Notes: generated by a model from the sequence alone, not told the origin. DNA of 64,000 nt from Aliidiomarina taiwanensis (GCF_003987015.1 NZ_PIPQ01000006.1:1-64000); one strand, 5' to 3'; counted from the first letter of the stretch, positions 1 through 9,460 are shown. Program-made: numbers and translations.

Positions 1-36
1 TTTGTAAGGCTCTTCCATTCAAAAGTTCAACAATTG

Positions 37-50
37 CCAACCGAAGTTGG
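37..50 (-). other. UUCG-tetraloop hairpin in rRNA leader
   Basis: On the minus strand the transcript reads CCAAC-UUCG-GUUGG, a five-pair stem closed by a stable cUUCGg tetraloop. It lies between the antitermination boxes and the expected 16S start beyond the left edge. It may take part in leader folding or RNase III processing; that role is inference. Confidence 0.6.
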
Positions 51-80
51 TCTTTATGTTGATGCTTTTGTCTGCAAGTG

Positions 81-137
81 CCCACACAGATTACTTGGCT
101 TGATAAATTGTTAAAGAGCGTTGCTTCGTTCCGAAGC
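81..137 (-). promoter_or_regulatory. rRNA operon leader antitermination site (boxB-boxA-boxC)
   Basis: Reading leftward on the minus strand there is a small hairpin GCTTCG/CGAAGC (123-137, boxB-like), then GCTCTTTAACAATTTA (104-119), which matches the boxA of enterobacterial rrn leaders. TGTGTGGG (81-88) follows and matches boxC. BoxA is the NusB/NusE loading site that makes RNA polymerase resistant to Rho on untranslated rRNA. The same boxA also occurs in 16S-23S spacers, but two promoters just upstream make this a leader. The 16S gene should start just left of the window. Confidence 0.88.
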
Positions 138-147
138 AGGGAAGCGT

Positions 148-175
148 ATTCTACGCTTCCGGCCAGTAAAGTCAA
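148..175 (-). promoter_or_regulatory. rRNA operon promoter P2
   Basis: Minus-strand -35 TTGACT (170-175) and -10 TAGAAT (148-153) are separated by 16 bp. The discriminator is GC-rich (ACGCTTCCC), as in stringently controlled stable-RNA promoters. An A/T-rich stretch (AAGAAAAATAAATTTA) directly upstream of the -35 resembles an UP element. Initiation is expected near position 141, about 20 nt before boxA. Confidence 0.82.
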
Positions 176-245
176 GGGCTAAATTTATTTTTCTTAGCGC
201 TCCTTTTCTTGGCTGTTGCCGGTTTGTGCCTGACAACGGATGCGA

Positions 246-273
246 ATTATAGAGATCATTTTCATTAGATCAA
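246..273 (-). promoter_or_regulatory. rRNA operon promoter P1
   Basis: Minus-strand -35 TTGATC (268-273) and a perfect -10 TATAAT (246-251) are separated by 16 bp, followed by TCGCATCCG. AT-rich sequence precedes the -35. It lies about 98 bp upstream of P2, the tandem P1/P2 arrangement known from E. coli rrn operons. No intrinsic terminator is seen between yajQ and P1. Confidence 0.78.
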
Positions 274-346
274 CCACTATTTTCAAAATAAGTTTTGATC
301 GAACAAAAAACGAACCGATCGCCTTCAAAACGTACAAATTTGGGGC

Positions 347-832
347 TTAATCCCTAAAGTTTTCGAATTGAAGCGGTAATTCAATGTTTGATTCTTTCAG
401 TAGCGCTATCGTTTGTTGCAAATCATCACGCTTCTTTCCGTTAATGCGAACCTTGTCACCCTGAATAGAAGCTTGCACTTTAAGTTTGGCATCTTTAACG
501 GTTTTAACAATCTGCTTAGCAGTTGGCTGATCAATCCCCTGTTTAAAAGTTAAGTTTAATGAGAACGTCTTGCCACTATGAACAGGTGCGTCTTCTACAT
601 CAATACCTGCTAGGCTAATGTTTCGCTTCGATGCGCTATTACGAAAAATTTCTAATAGCTGGTTGACCTGAAAGTCTGACTCAGATTTCAAAGTGACCGT
701 AAGATCATTCAATTCAATCGAGGCTTCAACGTTACGGAAGTCAAAGCGGGTGGATAACTCACGATTCGCATTCTCAACTGCGTGGCGAAGTTCTACTTTA
801 TCGATTTCAGAAACTACATCAAAACTTGGCAT
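347..832 (-). CDS. yajQ: YajQ family nucleotide-binding protein
   Basis: A 161-residue protein with the typical YajQ start ([11 protein letters not shown]) and an EASIEL segment, full length for the family. YajQ folds as two ferredoxin-like domains, and members have been reported to bind nucleotides, including cyclic-di-GMP in Xanthomonas. The cellular role in most bacteria is not settled. It lies alone between the alpha-operon terminator and the rrn promoters, on the same strand as both. The upstream gap contains a TATATATAGTAT stretch that could hold a -10, but no good -35 was found. The family call is firm; function is only family knowledge. Confidence 0.93.
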   Translation of the reverse strand: MPSFDVVSEIDKVELRHAVENANRELSTRFDFRNVEASIELNDLTVTLKSESDFQVNQLLEIFRNSASKRNISLAGIDVEDAPVHSGKTFSLNLTFKQGIDQPTAKQIVKTVKDAKLKVQASIQGDKVRINGKKRDDLQQTIALLKESNIELPLQFENFRD

Positions 833-902
833 AAAAAGACCTACTAACTAATAAGGAATGGAAAATACTATATATAGTACATGAGATAACTTATTTATGA
901 GC

Positions 903-931
903 AAAAAAAAACGGAGCCATTAAGACTCCGT
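903..931 (-). terminator. Rho-independent terminator of the alpha operon
   Basis: On the minus strand, after rplQ, ACGGAG (926-931) pairs with CTCCGT (911-916) and runs into about nine T residues (plus-strand A run 903-911). It closes the rpsM-rplQ transcription unit before yajQ. Confidence 0.88.
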
Positions 932-955
932 CATTTCTTTGCTTTTAAGTAGAAA

Positions 956-1354
956 TTACTCTTCAGTAACTACTTCTTCAGCAACTTCGTCGTTTACCGG
1001 ACGGTCAACTAGCTCAACATAAGCCATTGGAGCGTTGTCACCAGTACGGAAACCACATTTCAGAATGCGAGTGTAACCACCCGGACGTTCTGTATAACGT
1101 GGACCTAACTCGTTGAACAATTTACCAACTGTTGCTTTGTCGCGTGTACGAGCAAACGCTAAACGGCGGTTTGCTACGCTATCTTCTTTAGCCAATGTGA
1201 TCAGAGGCTCGATTACACGACGCAGCTCTTTCGCTTTTGGCAATGTGGTTTTGATCACTTCGTGACGAACCAACGAGCTTGCCATATTGCTGAACATCGC
1301 TTTGCGATGGCTGCTGTTGCGGTTAAGTTGACGACCACTTTTACGATGGCGCAT
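956..1354 (-). CDS. rplQ: 50S ribosomal protein L17
   Basis: A 132-residue L17, starting [20 protein letters not shown], a diagnostic N terminus. L17 is a globular protein on the solvent face of the 50S subunit near the exit tunnel. The core matches the family. The C terminus carries a short acidic tail ([10 protein letters not shown]), slightly longer than the 127-residue E. coli protein. It is the last gene of the alpha operon, 50 nt after rpoA, and is followed by a clear terminator. Confidence 0.97.
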   Translation of the reverse strand: MRHRKSGRQLNRNSSHRKAMFSNMASSLVRHEVIKTTLPKAKELRRVIEPLITLAKEDSVANRRLAFARTRDKATVGKLFNELGPRYTERPGGYTRILKCGFRTGDNAPMAYVELVDRPVNDEVAEEVVTEE

Positions 1355-1404
1355 ACTAAATACCCTTTTTTGTAAACTTTTTACCCAGCGATCTAGTGGG
1401 AAAG

Positions 1405-2394
1405 TTAGTCGTTTTCTAACAAGCTTGCTGGCGGCCAGTTCTCTAGGCGCATACCTAGTGAAAGTCCACGTGATGCAAGCACATCTTTGATTTCTGTTAG
1501 TGACTTCTTACCTAAGTTAGGAGTTTTCAATAACTCAACTTCGGTACGTTGTACTAGATCACCAATATACTGAATCGCTTCTGCTTTTAGACAGTTTGCA
1601 GAACGAACAGTCAGCTCCAGATCATCGACCGGACGCAACAGAATCGGATCAAACTCTGGCTTTTCTTCTTTCTCTTCAGGTTCGCTCTTATCGCGTAACT
1701 CAACAAAGGCATCTAACTGTTCAGCTAGAATTGTTGCTGCGCGACGAATTGCTTCTTCAGGATCTAGAGTACCATTGGTTTCCATATCGATAACCAACTT
1801 GTCTAGGTCTGTACGTTGTTCAACACGAGCTGAATCAACAGTATAAGCAACACGCTCTACTGGGCTGAAAGAAGCGTCTACCAGAAGGTGACCAATCGAA
1901 CGACCTTCATCGTCATTCTGCTTGCGTACGCTTGCAGGGACGTAACCGCGACCTCGTTCAACTTTAAGTTGCATTTTCAGTTCAGTGTCACCGGTCAACG
2001 TACAAATAACGTGATCAGGATTAACAATCTCAACATCACCGTCAGTTGTAATATCACCTGCAGTTACAACGCCCGCGCCTGATTTACTTAAAGTTAACAC
2101 GGCTTCATCTTTGCCATGTAGAATTACAGCGAGACCTTTAAGGTTGAGCAGGATTTCAATGATGTCTTCCTGGACACCCTCTTTCGTGCTGTACTCATGC
2201 TGTACACCGTCTATTTCAACTTCAGTTACGGCACAACCCGGCATTGAAGATAAAAATATACGGCGAAGCGCATTACCCAGCGTATGACCAAAGCCACGTT
2301 CAAGCGGCTCCAACGTTACCTTAGCGCGGTTGGTGCTGATTTGCTCGATTTCAACGAGACGTGGTTTTAGAAATTCGGTTACAGAACCCTGCAT
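1405..2394 (-). CDS. rpoA: DNA-directed RNA polymerase alpha subunit
   Basis: A 329-residue alpha subunit, the same length as in E. coli. The N-terminal dimerisation and assembly domain (about residues 1-235) scaffolds beta and beta-prime. An acidic linker ([12 protein letters not shown], about 237-248) connects to the C-terminal domain. That domain carries the [13 protein letters not shown] motif, whose arginine (about 265) contacts UP-element DNA. This fits the AT-rich UP-like tracts upstream of the rrn promoters in the same window. It lies in the alpha operon between rpsD and rplQ, the standard order. Confidence 0.98.
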   Translation of the reverse strand: MQGSVTEFLKPRLVEIEQISTNRAKVTLEPLERGFGHTLGNALRRIFLSSMPGCAVTEVEIDGVQHEYSTKEGVQEDIIEILLNLKGLAVILHGKDEAVLTLSKSGAGVVTAGDITTDGDVEIVNPDHVICTLTGDTELKMQLKVERGRGYVPASVRKQNDDEGRSIGHLLVDASFSPVERVAYTVDSARVEQRTDLDKLVIDMETNGTLDPEEAIRRAATILAEQLDAFVELRDKSEPEEKEEKPEFDPILLRPVDDLELTVRSANCLKAEAIQYIGDLVQRTEVELLKTPNLGKKSLTEIKDVLASRGLSLGMRLENWPPASLLEND

Positions 2395-2419
2395 TATGTC
2401 CCCTCTTTATGCTGAGGCC

Positions 2420-3040
2420 TTACTTAGAGTAAAGCTCTACGATCAACTGTTCGTTAATATCTGCAGACAGGTCAGTGCGTTCTGGAATACGTTTGAAAGT
2501 GCCTGACATTTCTTTCGTATCCACTTCGACCCAGATTGGCTTCTCACGCTGTTCAGACAGCTCAAGAGCAGCTGCAATACGTGCTTGCTTTTTCGCTTTT
2601 TCGCGAACGCTCACTACGTCTTCCGGCTTTACCTGGTAAGAAGGAATATTTACTACGCGACCGTTAACTACAATACCTTTGTGACTTACCAACTGACGTG
2701 CTTCAGCACGCGTAGAGGCAAAGCCCATACGGTATACTACGTTATCGAGACGACTTTCTAAAAGGACAAGAAGGTTCTCACCTGTGTTACCTTTTAAACG
2801 AGCAGCTTCTTTATAGTAGTTACGGAATTGCTTTTCCAGCACACCGAACATACGACGTACTTTCTGCTTTTCACGTAACTGAACGCCGTAATCAGACAGG
2901 CGGCCACGACGGGCACCGTGCTGTCCTGGTGCAGTTTCCAATTTACATTTGGAATCTATTGCACGCACGCCGCTTTTAAGGAACAAGTCTGTTCCTTCGC
3001 GACGACTTAGTTTGAGTTTTGGACCCAAATATCTAGCCAT
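2420..3040 (-). CDS. rpsD: 30S ribosomal protein S4
   Basis: A 206-residue S4 (starts [20 protein letters not shown]), the normal bacterial length. S4 is a primary 16S rRNA binder that nucleates assembly of the 5' domain, and contains an S4 RNA-binding domain (about residues 96-160, [20 protein letters not shown]). There is no zinc-binding cysteine set at the N terminus, so it is the zinc-free form. In E. coli S4 represses the alpha operon by binding the rpsM leader. Here the predicted leader is short (about 40 nt), so the same control is not assured. Confidence 0.98.
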   Translation of the reverse strand: MARYLGPKLKLSRREGTDLFLKSGVRAIDSKCKLETAPGQHGARRGRLSDYGVQLREKQKVRRMFGVLEKQFRNYYKEAARLKGNTGENLLVLLESRLDNVVYRMGFASTRAEARQLVSHKGIVVNGRVVNIPSYQVKPEDVVSVREKAKKQARIAAALELSEQREKPIWVEVDTKEMSGTFKRIPERTDLSADINEQLIVELYSK

Positions 3041-3070
3041 GTTCTTTCTCCAACTATCGTATCACGCCAA

Positions 3071-3460
3071 TTAAACGCGACGTTTCTTGGGCGGACGACA
3101 ACCGTTGTGAGGAATCGGTGTCACATCAGTGATGTTCGTAATTTTGTAGCCGATCGCATTTAGTGCACGAATCGAAGACTCGCGACCTGGACCTGGACCT
3201 TTTACGAACACTTCAAGATTTTTCAACCCGTGTTCCTTCGCCACTTCACCTGCACGTTCTGCTGCTACCTGAGCTGCGAACGGCGTAGACTTACGTGAAC
3301 CACGGAAGCCTGAGCCTCCAGATGTAGCCCACGACAGAGCGTTACCCTGTCTGTCTGTAATAGTGATGATGGTGTTGTTGAAAGACGCATGGATGTGCGC
3401 CATACCGTCGGTTACTTGCTTTTTAACGCGCTTCCGACTGCGAGCAGGTGTTTTAGCCAT
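3071..3460 (-). CDS. rpsK: 30S ribosomal protein S11
   Basis: A 129-residue S11 with the conserved core [16 protein letters not shown] and the glycine-rich C-terminal end [14 protein letters not shown] / [14 protein letters not shown]11 sits on the 30S platform next to the mRNA exit site and helps shape the E-site. It lies 12 nt downstream of rpsM and 30 nt upstream of rpsD in the alpha operon. Length and motifs are standard, with nothing unusual. Confidence 0.98.
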   Translation of the reverse strand: MAKTPARSRKRVKKQVTDGMAHIHASFNNTIITITDRQGNALSWATSGGSGFRGSRKSTPFAAQVAAERAGEVAKEHGLKNLEVFVKGPGPGRESSIRALNAIGYKITNITDVTPIPHNGCRPPKKRRV

Positions 3461-3472
3461 TGCTGATTCTCC

Positions 3473-3829
3473 TTACTTCTTAATCGGTTTACGCGGACCT
3501 TTACGAGTGCGCGCATTTGTTTTAGTGCGCTGTCCACGTAGAGGTAAGCTGCGACGATGACGCAAACCGCGGTAGCAACCGAGGTCCATCAAACGTTTAA
3601 TGTTCATTGAAATTTCACGACGAAGGTCACCCTCTACAGAGTATTTTGCTACTTCGTCACGGATTTTGTCTAATTCAGCCTCTGACAAGCTACCAATTTT
3701 AGTAGTTTCAGCGATACCAACAGTATTCAGAATTTCTGAAGAAAGGGTACGGCCTACACCGTAAATTGATGTCAGTGCAATCACTGCATGCTTATTGTCA
3801 GGGACGTTAATGCCAGCTATACGGGCCAC
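3473..3829 (-). CDS. rpsM: 30S ribosomal protein S13 (GTG start)
   Basis: S13, 118 residues from a GTG start at 3829, giving the canonical N terminus [19 protein letters not shown]. An in-frame ATG two codons upstream (3835) is less likely. It would add Leu-Val and sits only 2 nt from the Shine-Dalgarno AGGAG, whereas the GTG has an 8-nt spacing. S13 contacts the 50S subunit in bridges B1a/B1b and the anticodon stem of P-site tRNA. It is the first gene of the alpha operon and is preceded by its own promoter. Confidence 0.95.
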   Translation of the reverse strand: MARIAGINVPDNKHAVIALTSIYGVGRTLSSEILNTVGIAETTKIGSLSEAELDKIRDEVAKYSVEGDLRREISMNIKRLMDLGCYRGLRHRRSLPLRGQRTKTNARTRKGPRKPIKK

Positions 3830-3875
3830 TAACATATCTCCTATGGTTTATGGGCGCCAGGTTGAAAAGCCCGTT

Positions 3876-3904
3876 AGGATACTCAACCGGTTACCTAATT
3901 GCAA
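3876..3904 (-). promoter_or_regulatory. Putative alpha-operon promoter upstream of rpsM
   Basis: Minus-strand -35 TTGCAA (3899-3904), 17-bp spacer, -10 TATCCT (3876-3881). The -35 overlaps the T tract of the spc-operon terminator. It lies about 45 nt upstream of the rpsM GTG, the position where E. coli also starts the alpha operon. Confidence 0.55.
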
Positions 3905-3938
3905 ATAAAACACAGCCCGATGCTTACACCGGACTGTG
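3903..3938 (-). terminator. Rho-independent terminator of the spc operon
   Basis: Immediately after rpmJ on the minus strand, CACAGTCCG (3930-3938) pairs with CGGGCTGTG (3911-3919), with one G-T pair, followed by TTTTATTT. It separates the spc operon from the alpha operon, although it may be only partly efficient. Confidence 0.75.
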
Positions 3939-3949
3939 CACTTACTTTG

Positions 3950-4063
3950 TTAACCCTGCCGTTGTTTATGCTTTGGGTCTGTGCAAATGACACGAACTAC
4001 GCCGTGACGTTTAACGACCTTGCAATTCCGGCAGATTGTCTTAACGGAAGCACGAACTTTCAT
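3950..4063 (-). CDS. rpmJ: 50S ribosomal protein L36 (zinc-ribbon form)
   Basis: A 37-residue ORF starting [20 protein letters not shown] and ending KHKQRQG, read directly between secY and the spc terminator. Cys11, Cys14, Cys27 and His32 form the CCCH zinc site of the C+ paralogue of L36. L36 is the smallest 50S protein and joins late near helices 89-91 of 23S rRNA. It is the last gene of the spc operon, the normal place. S14 in the same operon is the zinc-free form, so the two proteins differ in zinc demand. Confidence 0.95.
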   Translation of the reverse strand: MKVRASVKTICRNCKVVKRHGVVRVICTDPKHKQRQG

Positions 4064-4087
4064 TGCTATTCTCCGTAATGTGCTTTC

Positions 4088-5416
4088 TTATCGGCCATAG
4101 CCTTTAAGATTTGCTTTTTTCAGCACCGACTCATATTGATGAGACATCATATGAGTTTGTACTTGTGCCATGAAATCCATGGTGACCACTACAATAATTA
4201 GAAGTGAAGTACCACCGAAGTAGAACTGCACATTCCAAGCGATCATCATAAACTCAGGTACCAAACAGATAAAGGTAATGTACAAAGCGCCTGCTAATGT
4301 AAGACGTGTCATTACTTTATCGATGTATCGTGACGTTTGTTCACCTGGACGAATACCTGGTATGAAAGCACCAGACTTCTTCAAGTTGTCTGCTGTATCA
4401 CGAGGGTTAAACACCAACGCAGTATAGAAGAAACAGAAGAAAATAATCGCCGCAGCGTAGAGCATAACGTATAAAGGCTGTCCCGGTGACAATGTCAACG
4501 CAACTTCCTGTAATACGTTTGCAACAGCACCTTCACCTGAACCAAACCATGTGGCTATTGTACCAGGGAAAAGAATAATGCTTGAAGCAAAAATTGGCGG
4601 AATTACACCTGCCATATTCACTTTTAATGGCAAGTGCGAAGTTTGTGCCGCAAATACTTTACGCCCTTGTTGGCGTTTTGCGTAGTTTACCACAATTCTT
4701 CTTTGACCGCGCTCTACAAATACAACTAAATACGTCACTGCAAAAACGACTACGCCAATCAGAAGTAACAGCAACAAGTGTAGGTCACCCTGTCGTGCTT
4801 GCTCTGCTGTCTGACCAACGGCCGAAGGTAATCCTGCCACGATTCCGGCGAAGATGATAATTGAGATACCATTACCAATTCCACGCTCAGTAATCTGCTC
4901 ACCTAACCACATTAAAAACATGGTACCGGTAACCAAACTTACAATTGCTGTGAAATAGAAGGCAAACCCGGGGTTTATAACAAGCCCTGGGACTAGATTT
5001 GGCAGTCCTGTGGCAATCCCGATGGACTGCGCAGTCGCCAAAACTAGGGTACCCCACCGCGTGTACTGGCTGATCTTACGTTGGCCCGCCTCACCTTCTT
5101 TCTTAAGCTCTGCTAACTTTGGGTGTACCACAGTTAACAGCTGCATAATAATTGAAGATGTAATAAACGGCATAATACCAAGAGCAAGAATAGAAGCACG
5201 CTCCAAAGCACCACCACTGAACATGTTAAACATGGCCACAATGGTGCCTTGTTGTTGTGCTATTACGTCGGCCAAGACCGCGGCATCTATTCCAGGAATC
5301 GGCACGAAAGAAGCAGCACGAAACACAATGATTGCACCAAGCACAAACAACAAACGTGATTTGAGCTCTGACAGTCCGCCTTTCGCACTAGACTTTTCCA
5401 ATCCTGGTTTAGCCAT
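4088..5416 (-). CDS. secY: Preprotein translocase subunit SecY
   Basis: A 442-residue SecY, the channel-forming core of the SecYEG translocon in the inner membrane. Hydrophobic segments fit ten transmembrane helices. The plug region after TM1 ([21 protein letters not shown]) and cytosolic loop 5 arginine ([19 protein letters not shown]) are recognisable. It lies in the spc operon 7 nt after rplO and 24 nt before rpmJ, the standard arrangement that couples translocon supply to ribosome synthesis. Length is normal and no anomaly was noted. Confidence 0.98.
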   Translation of the reverse strand: MAKPGLEKSSAKGGLSELKSRLLFVLGAIIVFRAASFVPIPGIDAAVLADVIAQQQGTIVAMFNMFSGGALERASILALGIMPFITSSIIMQLLTVVHPKLAELKKEGEAGQRKISQYTRWGTLVLATAQSIGIATGLPNLVPGLVINPGFAFYFTAIVSLVTGTMFLMWLGEQITERGIGNGISIIIFAGIVAGLPSAVGQTAEQARQGDLHLLLLLLIGVVVFAVTYLVVFVERGQRRIVVNYAKRQQGRKVFAAQTSHLPLKVNMAGVIPPIFASSIILFPGTIATWFGSGEGAVANVLQEVALTLSPGQPLYVMLYAAAIIFFCFFYTALVFNPRDTADNLKKSGAFIPGIRPGEQTSRYIDKVMTRLTLAGALYITFICLVPEFMMIAWNVQFYFGGTSLLIIVVVTMDFMAQVQTHMMSHQYESVLKKANLKGYGR

Positions 5417-5423
5417 GGGTCAA

Positions 5424-5858
5424 TTATCCTTCGATTTTTCCGCCGGCGGCTTCGATTGCTTCGCGCGCGCCTTTAGTGACTTTAATGCCTTGCACGGTGA
5501 CAGCACGGTTGATTTCACCTGACTTCATCACTTTCACAAAACGAATGTTTTTAGTGATAAGGCCAGCTTCTTTCAACGCGCTTAGGGTCACAGTGTCGCC
5601 AGATACTTTGCTGATTTCATTCAAAGTAACTTCTGCAGTAACTGCAGAAACACGTGAAGTAAAACCAAACTTAGGTAGACGACGCTGCATAGGCGTCTGA
5701 CCACCTTCAAAACCTGGAGCTACTGATCCGCCTGAGCGTGACTTAAGTCCTTTGTGACCGCGACCACCAGTTTTACCAATACCTGAACCAATACCACGAC
5801 CTACGCGCTTCTTGGTAGTTTTGGAACCTGGTGCAGGTGATAAAGAGTTCAAAAACAT
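5424..5858 (-). CDS. rplO: 50S ribosomal protein L15
   Basis: A 144-residue L15, the same length as in E. coli. The glycine- and arginine-rich N-terminal extension ([22 protein letters not shown]) penetrates the 23S rRNA core. The C-terminal globular domain ends [15 protein letters not shown]15 is a late-assembling 50S protein. It sits between rpmD (3 nt away) and secY in the spc operon. Confidence 0.97.
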   Translation of the reverse strand: MFLNSLSPAPGSKTTKKRVGRGIGSGIGKTGGRGHKGLKSRSGGSVAPGFEGGQTPMQRRLPKFGFTSRVSAVTAEVTLNEISKVSGDTVTLSALKEAGLITKNIRFVKVMKSGEINRAVTVQGIKVTKGAREAIEAAGGKIEG

Positions 5859-5861
5859 AGC

Positions 5862-6044
5862 TTAACCCTCCACCTTGATCATGTAGTTAACACGGTTAAT
5901 CATACCACGTACTGAAGGAGTATCTTCTAGTTCTACAGTATGATTAATGCGGCGCAATCCAAGTCCTACTAGTGTTGCACGGTGCTTAGGTAAGCGGCCG
6001 ATTGCACTACGAACTTGAGTAACTTTAATTGTCTTTTTAGCCAT
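5862..6044 (-). CDS. rpmD: 50S ribosomal protein L30
   Basis: A 60-residue L30 ([21 protein letters not shown] start), the bacterial short form. It packs on domain II/V of 23S rRNA. It is tightly placed between rpsE (7 nt) and rplO (3 nt). Some bacteria lack rpmD, but here it is present and intact. Confidence 0.96.
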   Translation of the reverse strand: MAKKTIKVTQVRSAIGRLPKHRATLVGLGLRRINHTVELEDTPSVRGMINRVNYMIKVEG

Positions 6045-6051
6045 CGTTCAG

Positions 6052-6552
6052 TTACCCCGTAATTGCTTCAACTGAAAGTCCGCGTTTAGCAGCAATCTGC
6101 TCTGGAGAGCTCATTGCTTCCAGTGCCTTGATTGTTGCGCGAACAACGTTGATTGGGTTAGTTGAACCATACGCCTTTGACAGAACGTTGTGAACGCCTG
6201 CAACTTCTAGTACAGCACGCATTGCACCACCGGCGATAATACCAGTACCTTCAAATGCTGGCTGCATGAATACTTTAGACCCTGAGTGGCGCCCTTTAAC
6301 AGGGTGCTGCAGAGTACCGTTATTCAGCTGTACAGTTACCATATTGCGACGTGCTTTTTCCATCGCTTTCTGAATTGCTGCTGGAACCTCACGAGCCTTG
6401 CCATAGCCGAATCCGACTTTGCCTTGGCCATCGCCGACCACAGTCAGTGCAGTGAAGCTAAAGATGCGACCACCTTTAACCACTTTAGAGACGCGGTTGA
6501 CCGTGATGAGCTTTTCCACCAATTCACCGGTTTGAGCTTCGTTATTTGCCAT
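6052..6552 (-). CDS. rpsE: 30S ribosomal protein S5
   Basis: A 166-residue S5. It has the N-terminal double-stranded-RNA-binding-like domain ([23 protein letters not shown] region with the conserved [14 protein letters not shown] loop) and a C-terminal alpha/beta domain. S5 lines the mRNA entry pore and influences fidelity. The loop has no obvious ram-type substitution. It lies in the spc operon between rplR and rpmD. Confidence 0.98.
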   Translation of the reverse strand: MANNEAQTGELVEKLITVNRVSKVVKGGRIFSFTALTVVGDGQGKVGFGYGKAREVPAAIQKAMEKARRNMVTVQLNNGTLQHPVKGRHSGSKVFMQPAFEGTGIIAGGAMRAVLEVAGVHNVLSKAYGSTNPINVVRATIKALEAMSSPEQIAAKRGLSVEAITG

Positions 6553-6561
6553 GTTCGTCTC

Positions 6562-6915
6562 CTAGAACTGAAGTCCTGCTTCACGGGCAGCATCTGCCAG
6601 TGCAGCAACACGACCGTGGTACTTGTATCCGCTACGGTCAAAAGAAACGGCTTCAACACCTTTCTCTTTCGCGCGCTCGGCAATTACTTTCCCGACCACT
6701 TTAGCGGCTTCTTTGTTACCCGCGCTTTTAAGCTCAGAGCGGATAGCGGTTTCAACAGTTGATGCAGAAGCTAGAACGTTAGCACCGTCGGCCGCGATAA
6801 CCTGTGCATAGATATGACGCGGGCTACGGTAGATAACCAAACGGTTTCCACCCAACTCTTGTATTTTTTTACGTGCGCGAGTAGCACGACGTAAGCGAGC
6901 TGCTTTTTTGTCCAT
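6562..6915 (-). CDS. rplR: 50S ribosomal protein L18
   Basis: A 117-residue L18 ([21 protein letters not shown] start; ends [14 protein letters not shown]). L18 binds 5S rRNA together with L5 and delivers it to the central protuberance. Length is identical to the E. coli protein. Spacing to neighbours is 9 nt on each side. Confidence 0.97.
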   Translation of the reverse strand: MDKKAARLRRATRARKKIQELGGNRLVIYRSPRHIYAQVIAADGANVLASASTVETAIRSELKSAGNKEAAKVVGKVIAERAKEKGVEAVSFDRSGYKYHGRVAALADAAREAGLQF

Positions 6916-6924
6916 CGTATTACC

Positions 6925-7458
6925 CTACTTTTTCTTGGCTTCTTTACGGCGAACATTCTCGTCGCTATAGCGTACACCTTTACCTTTATAAGGCTCTGGC
7001 TTACGGTAAGCTCGAATGTTAGCTGCAACTTGGCCAACCAAATGTTTATCGGCGCCTTTCACCACTACTTCTGTTTGAGTTGGTGTTTCGATAGTAATTC
7101 CAGCTGGAATATCGAATACCACAGGGTGTGAGAAGCCTAGGTTTAAGTTCAGTTTGTTACCTTGAGCTTGAGCACGGTAACCAACACCTACAAGTGTTAG
7201 TTTACGCTCAAAACCTTTAGAAACACCTTGAACCATGTTGTCGATTAGTGAACGAGCGGTACCCGCTTGGGCTACTGCGTTCTTCACGCCTTCACGAGGA
7301 AGTGTGCGAACTTCTTGCTCTTCTTGAACAACTTCAACAGCATCGTTAACAACGATAGAAAGTTGGTTCTGTCCACTTTTAACTGTTACTTCTTGACCAT
7401 TCAACGTAACTTCAACGCCGGCAGGAATAGCAACAGGTGCCTTAGCAATACGTGACAT
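6925..7458 (-). CDS. rplF: 50S ribosomal protein L6
   Basis: A 177-residue L6 with the duplicated L6 fold and the conserved C-terminal [24 protein letters not shown] (RNA-binding tail). L6 sits near the factor-binding site next to the sarcin-ricin loop and is needed for late 50S assembly. It lies in the spc operon between rpsH and rplR, 12 nt after rpsH. Confidence 0.97.
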   Translation of the reverse strand: MSRIAKAPVAIPAGVEVTLNGQEVTVKSGQNQLSIVVNDAVEVVQEEQEVRTLPREGVKNAVAQAGTARSLIDNMVQGVSKGFERKLTLVGVGYRAQAQGNKLNLNLGFSHPVVFDIPAGITIETPTQTEVVVKGADKHLVGQVAANIRAYRKPEPYKGKGVRYSDENVRRKEAKKK

Positions 7459-7470
7459 ATCCTACCTCCA

Positions 7471-7863
7471 TTAAGCTACGTAGCCGATGATCTCGCCGCC
7501 AAGGCCAGCACTACGTGCGGCGCGGTCAGTCATTAGGCCTTTTGATGTTGAAATAACTGCAATACCGAGACCACCCATTACTGTAGGTAGTTCGTTACGC
7601 TTCTTATATATACGCAGACCAGGACGGCTCACACGCTGAATTGACTCGATAACAGCTTTGTTTTCGAAGTACTTCAGGGTGATTTCTAGTACTGGCTTTA
7701 TGCCTGACTCGATTTCGTAACCTGTGATGTAACCTTCTTCTTGCAGAACTTTAGCGATTGCTTCTTTCTGCTTAGATGCAGGCATTTTCACTGTCACTTT
7801 CTTCGCCGCTTGAGCGTTGCGAATTCGAGTGAACATATCCGCAATTGGATCTTGCATGCTCAT
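7471..7863 (-). CDS. rpsH: 30S ribosomal protein S8
   Basis: A 130-residue S8 ([18 protein letters not shown] start) with the C-terminal motif [13 protein letters not shown] that contacts 16S helix 21. In E. coli S8 also represses the spc operon by binding a mimic hairpin in the rplE mRNA; I did not reconstruct that hairpin here. Gene order rpsN-rpsH-rplF is standard. Confidence 0.97.
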   Translation of the reverse strand: MSMQDPIADMFTRIRNAQAAKKVTVKMPASKQKEAIAKVLQEEGYITGYEIESGIKPVLEITLKYFENKAVIESIQRVSRPGLRIYKKRNELPTVMGGLGIAVISTSKGLMTDRAARSAGLGGEIIGYVA

Positions 7864-7889
7864 ATTTGCTTTCTCCCGTGATTCGTCGC

Positions 7890-8195
7890 TTACCAGCTAG
7901 CTTTTTTCAAGCCAGGAATTTCACCACGCATAGCTTTTTCACGAACCTTAATACGGCTCATTCCAAACTTACGTAGGTAACCATGAGGACGTCCAGTGAC
8001 GCGACAGCGGTTACGCTGACGGCTTGCACTAGAATCACGTGGGAGTTTTTGTAAATCTAGAACTGCTTCCCAACGCTCTTCGTCGCTAGACTTAGGGTCT
8101 GCGATAATCGCCTTCAGTGCACGACGCTTTTCAGCGTACTTAGCTACAAGCTTTTCACGCTTTAGCTCTCGCATTTTCATTGAAACTTTTGCCAT
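7890..8195 (-). CDS. rpsN: 30S ribosomal protein S14 (zinc-free form)
   Basis: S14, 101 residues from the ATG at 8195 ([20 protein letters not shown]). A longer reading frame runs 61 codons upstream into rplE in another frame, but that extension is not S14. The protein is the long C-minus type: the region around [21 protein letters not shown] keeps a single cysteine and lacks the two CxxC pairs of the zinc form. S14 binds the 30S head. It lies 10 nt downstream of rplE. Confidence 0.96.
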   Translation of the reverse strand: MAKVSMKMRELKREKLVAKYAEKRRALKAIIADPKSSDEERWEAVLDLQKLPRDSSASRQRNRCRVTGRPHGYLRKFGMSRIKVREKAMRGEIPGLKKASW

Positions 8196-8205
8196 AACTC
8201 TACAC

Positions 8206-8745
8206 CTATTTTCTAAACGGGAAGTTAAAGGCAGACAGCAATGCACGTGCTTCATCATCGCTCTGTGCACTTGTAGTGATCGTAATGTCCAAACCACGTA
8301 CCCGGTCAACCTTGTCATAATCGATTTCTGGGAAAATAATTTGTTCACGAACACCCATGCTGTAGTTTCCGCGACCATCGAAAGACTTCGGATTCAGACC
8401 ACGGAAGTCACGAATTCGAGGAATTGCGATCGAGATAAGACGCTGTAGGAAGTCCCACATACGCTCACCACGTAAAGTCACTTTACAACCAATTGGGAAG
8501 CCTTCACGGATTTTGAAACCTGCAACCGACTTACGAGCAACAGTGCGAACAACGTGCTGACCTGAAATAGCTTCTAGGTCTGCAACTGCGTTGTCTAACA
8601 CTTTCTTGTCTGTAAGAGCAGCACCAACACCCATATTCAGGGTGATCTTTTCAATCCGAGGGACTTGCATGACACTGGTGTAGCCGAACTGTTTCATCAG
8701 CTCAGGAACTACAGTATCTTTGTAAACACCATGCAGTTTCGCCAT
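8206..8745 (-). CDS. rplE: 50S ribosomal protein L5
   Basis: L5, 179 residues from ATG 8745 ([20 protein letters not shown]). The start is chosen because GGAG lies 9 nt upstream and the family begins MAKLH. Five further in-frame codons upstream open only with TTG. L5 binds 5S rRNA and the P-site tRNA elbow. It is the third gene of the spc operon. The typical LNMGVG and [18 protein letters not shown] signatures are present. Confidence 0.97.
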   Translation of the reverse strand: MAKLHGVYKDTVVPELMKQFGYTSVMQVPRIEKITLNMGVGAALTDKKVLDNAVADLEAISGQHVVRTVARKSVAGFKIREGFPIGCKVTLRGERMWDFLQRLISIAIPRIRDFRGLNPKSFDGRGNYSMGVREQIIFPEIDYDKVDRVRGLDITITTSAQSDDEARALLSAFNFPFRK

Positions 8746-8766
8746 CGTATTATACTCCAAACTTAA

Positions 8767-9081
8767 TTAAATGATTTCGTTGGTTGATTTGAAGATACGG
8801 ACTTTTTTGCCGTCTTCAATTTTAAAACCAACTCGATCTGCTTTGCTGGTTGCCGGATTAAAGATTGCAACGTTAGATACATCGATAGGGGCTTCTTTTT
8901 CAATAATGCCACCTGGCTCGTTATTAGCCGGGTTACCTTTCTGATGTTTCTTAATTACGTTGATACCTTCAACCACGACGCGATTTTCGCCAGTAAGAAC
9001 TGAAAGCACTTTACCGCGCTTTCCTTTGTCCTTGCCTGCCAGCACAATTACTTCGTCATCACGTTTTATTTTTGCCGCCAT
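8767..9081 (-). CDS. rplX: 50S ribosomal protein L24
   Basis: A 104-residue L24 with the N-terminal KOW motif ([21 protein letters not shown], about residues 8-28). L24 is an assembly initiator that binds the 5' end of 23S rRNA near the tunnel exit. It lies 10 nt after rplN in the spc operon. Length equals the E. coli protein. Confidence 0.97.
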   Translation of the reverse strand: MAAKIKRDDEVIVLAGKDKGKRGKVLSVLTGENRVVVEGINVIKKHQKGNPANNEPGGIIEKEAPIDVSNVAIFNPATSKADRVGFKIEDGKKVRIFKSTNEII

Positions 9082-9091
9082 AGTGGACTCC

Positions 9092-9460
9092 TTATAGTAC
9101 TTCCGGCGCCAGTGAAATAATCTTCATGAATTGCTCACCGCGCAATTCACGAGTCACTGGACCAAAGATACGGGTGCCAATAGGCTGAGTGTTATTGTTT
9201 AACAGTACAGCCGCGTTGCGGTCAAAACGGATAACAGAGCCGTCTTGACGACGGACGCCTTTCCGGGTGCGAACGACCACCGCATTTAGAACATCACCTT
9301 TTTTCACCTTACCGCGTGGAATTGCTTCACGCACGGTAACTTTGATGATATCGCCAATGTTCGCGTAACGGCGGTGCGAACCACCTAGAACCTTAATACA
9401 CTTTACGCTGCGCGCGCCGGAGTTATCGGCCACATCCAGCATAGTTTGCATTTGGATCAT
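9092..9460 (-). CDS. rplN: 50S ribosomal protein L14
   Basis: A 122-residue L14 ([20 protein letters not shown]), conserved along its length, including [22 protein letters not shown]14 forms bridge B5/B8 with 16S helix 14 and is the docking site of the silencing factor RsfS. It is the first gene of the spc operon. Here it is separated from rpsQ by a porin-like gene, with a 220-nt promoter-bearing gap upstream. Confidence 0.97.
   Translation of the reverse strand: MIQMQTMLDVADNSGARSVKCIKVLGGSHRRYANIGDIIKVTVREAIPRGKVKKGDVLNAVVVRTRKGVRRQDGSVIRFDRNAAVLLNNNTQPIGTRIFGPVTRELRGEQFMKIISLAPEVL

Noticed and set aside
104-119. boxA motif taken as part of a 16S-23S spacer
   Set aside because: Two good promoters lie just upstream in the same direction and no 23S or tRNA is present to their right, so it is an operon leader.
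5010-5522. 170-codon open frame antisense to secY and rplO
   Set aside because: It lies opposite strongly conserved coding sequence, and the product has no recognisable fold or start signal.
7890-8378. 162-residue version of rpsN
   Set aside because: The extra 61 residues overlap rplE in another frame and do not match S14; the ATG at 8195 gives the exact family start.
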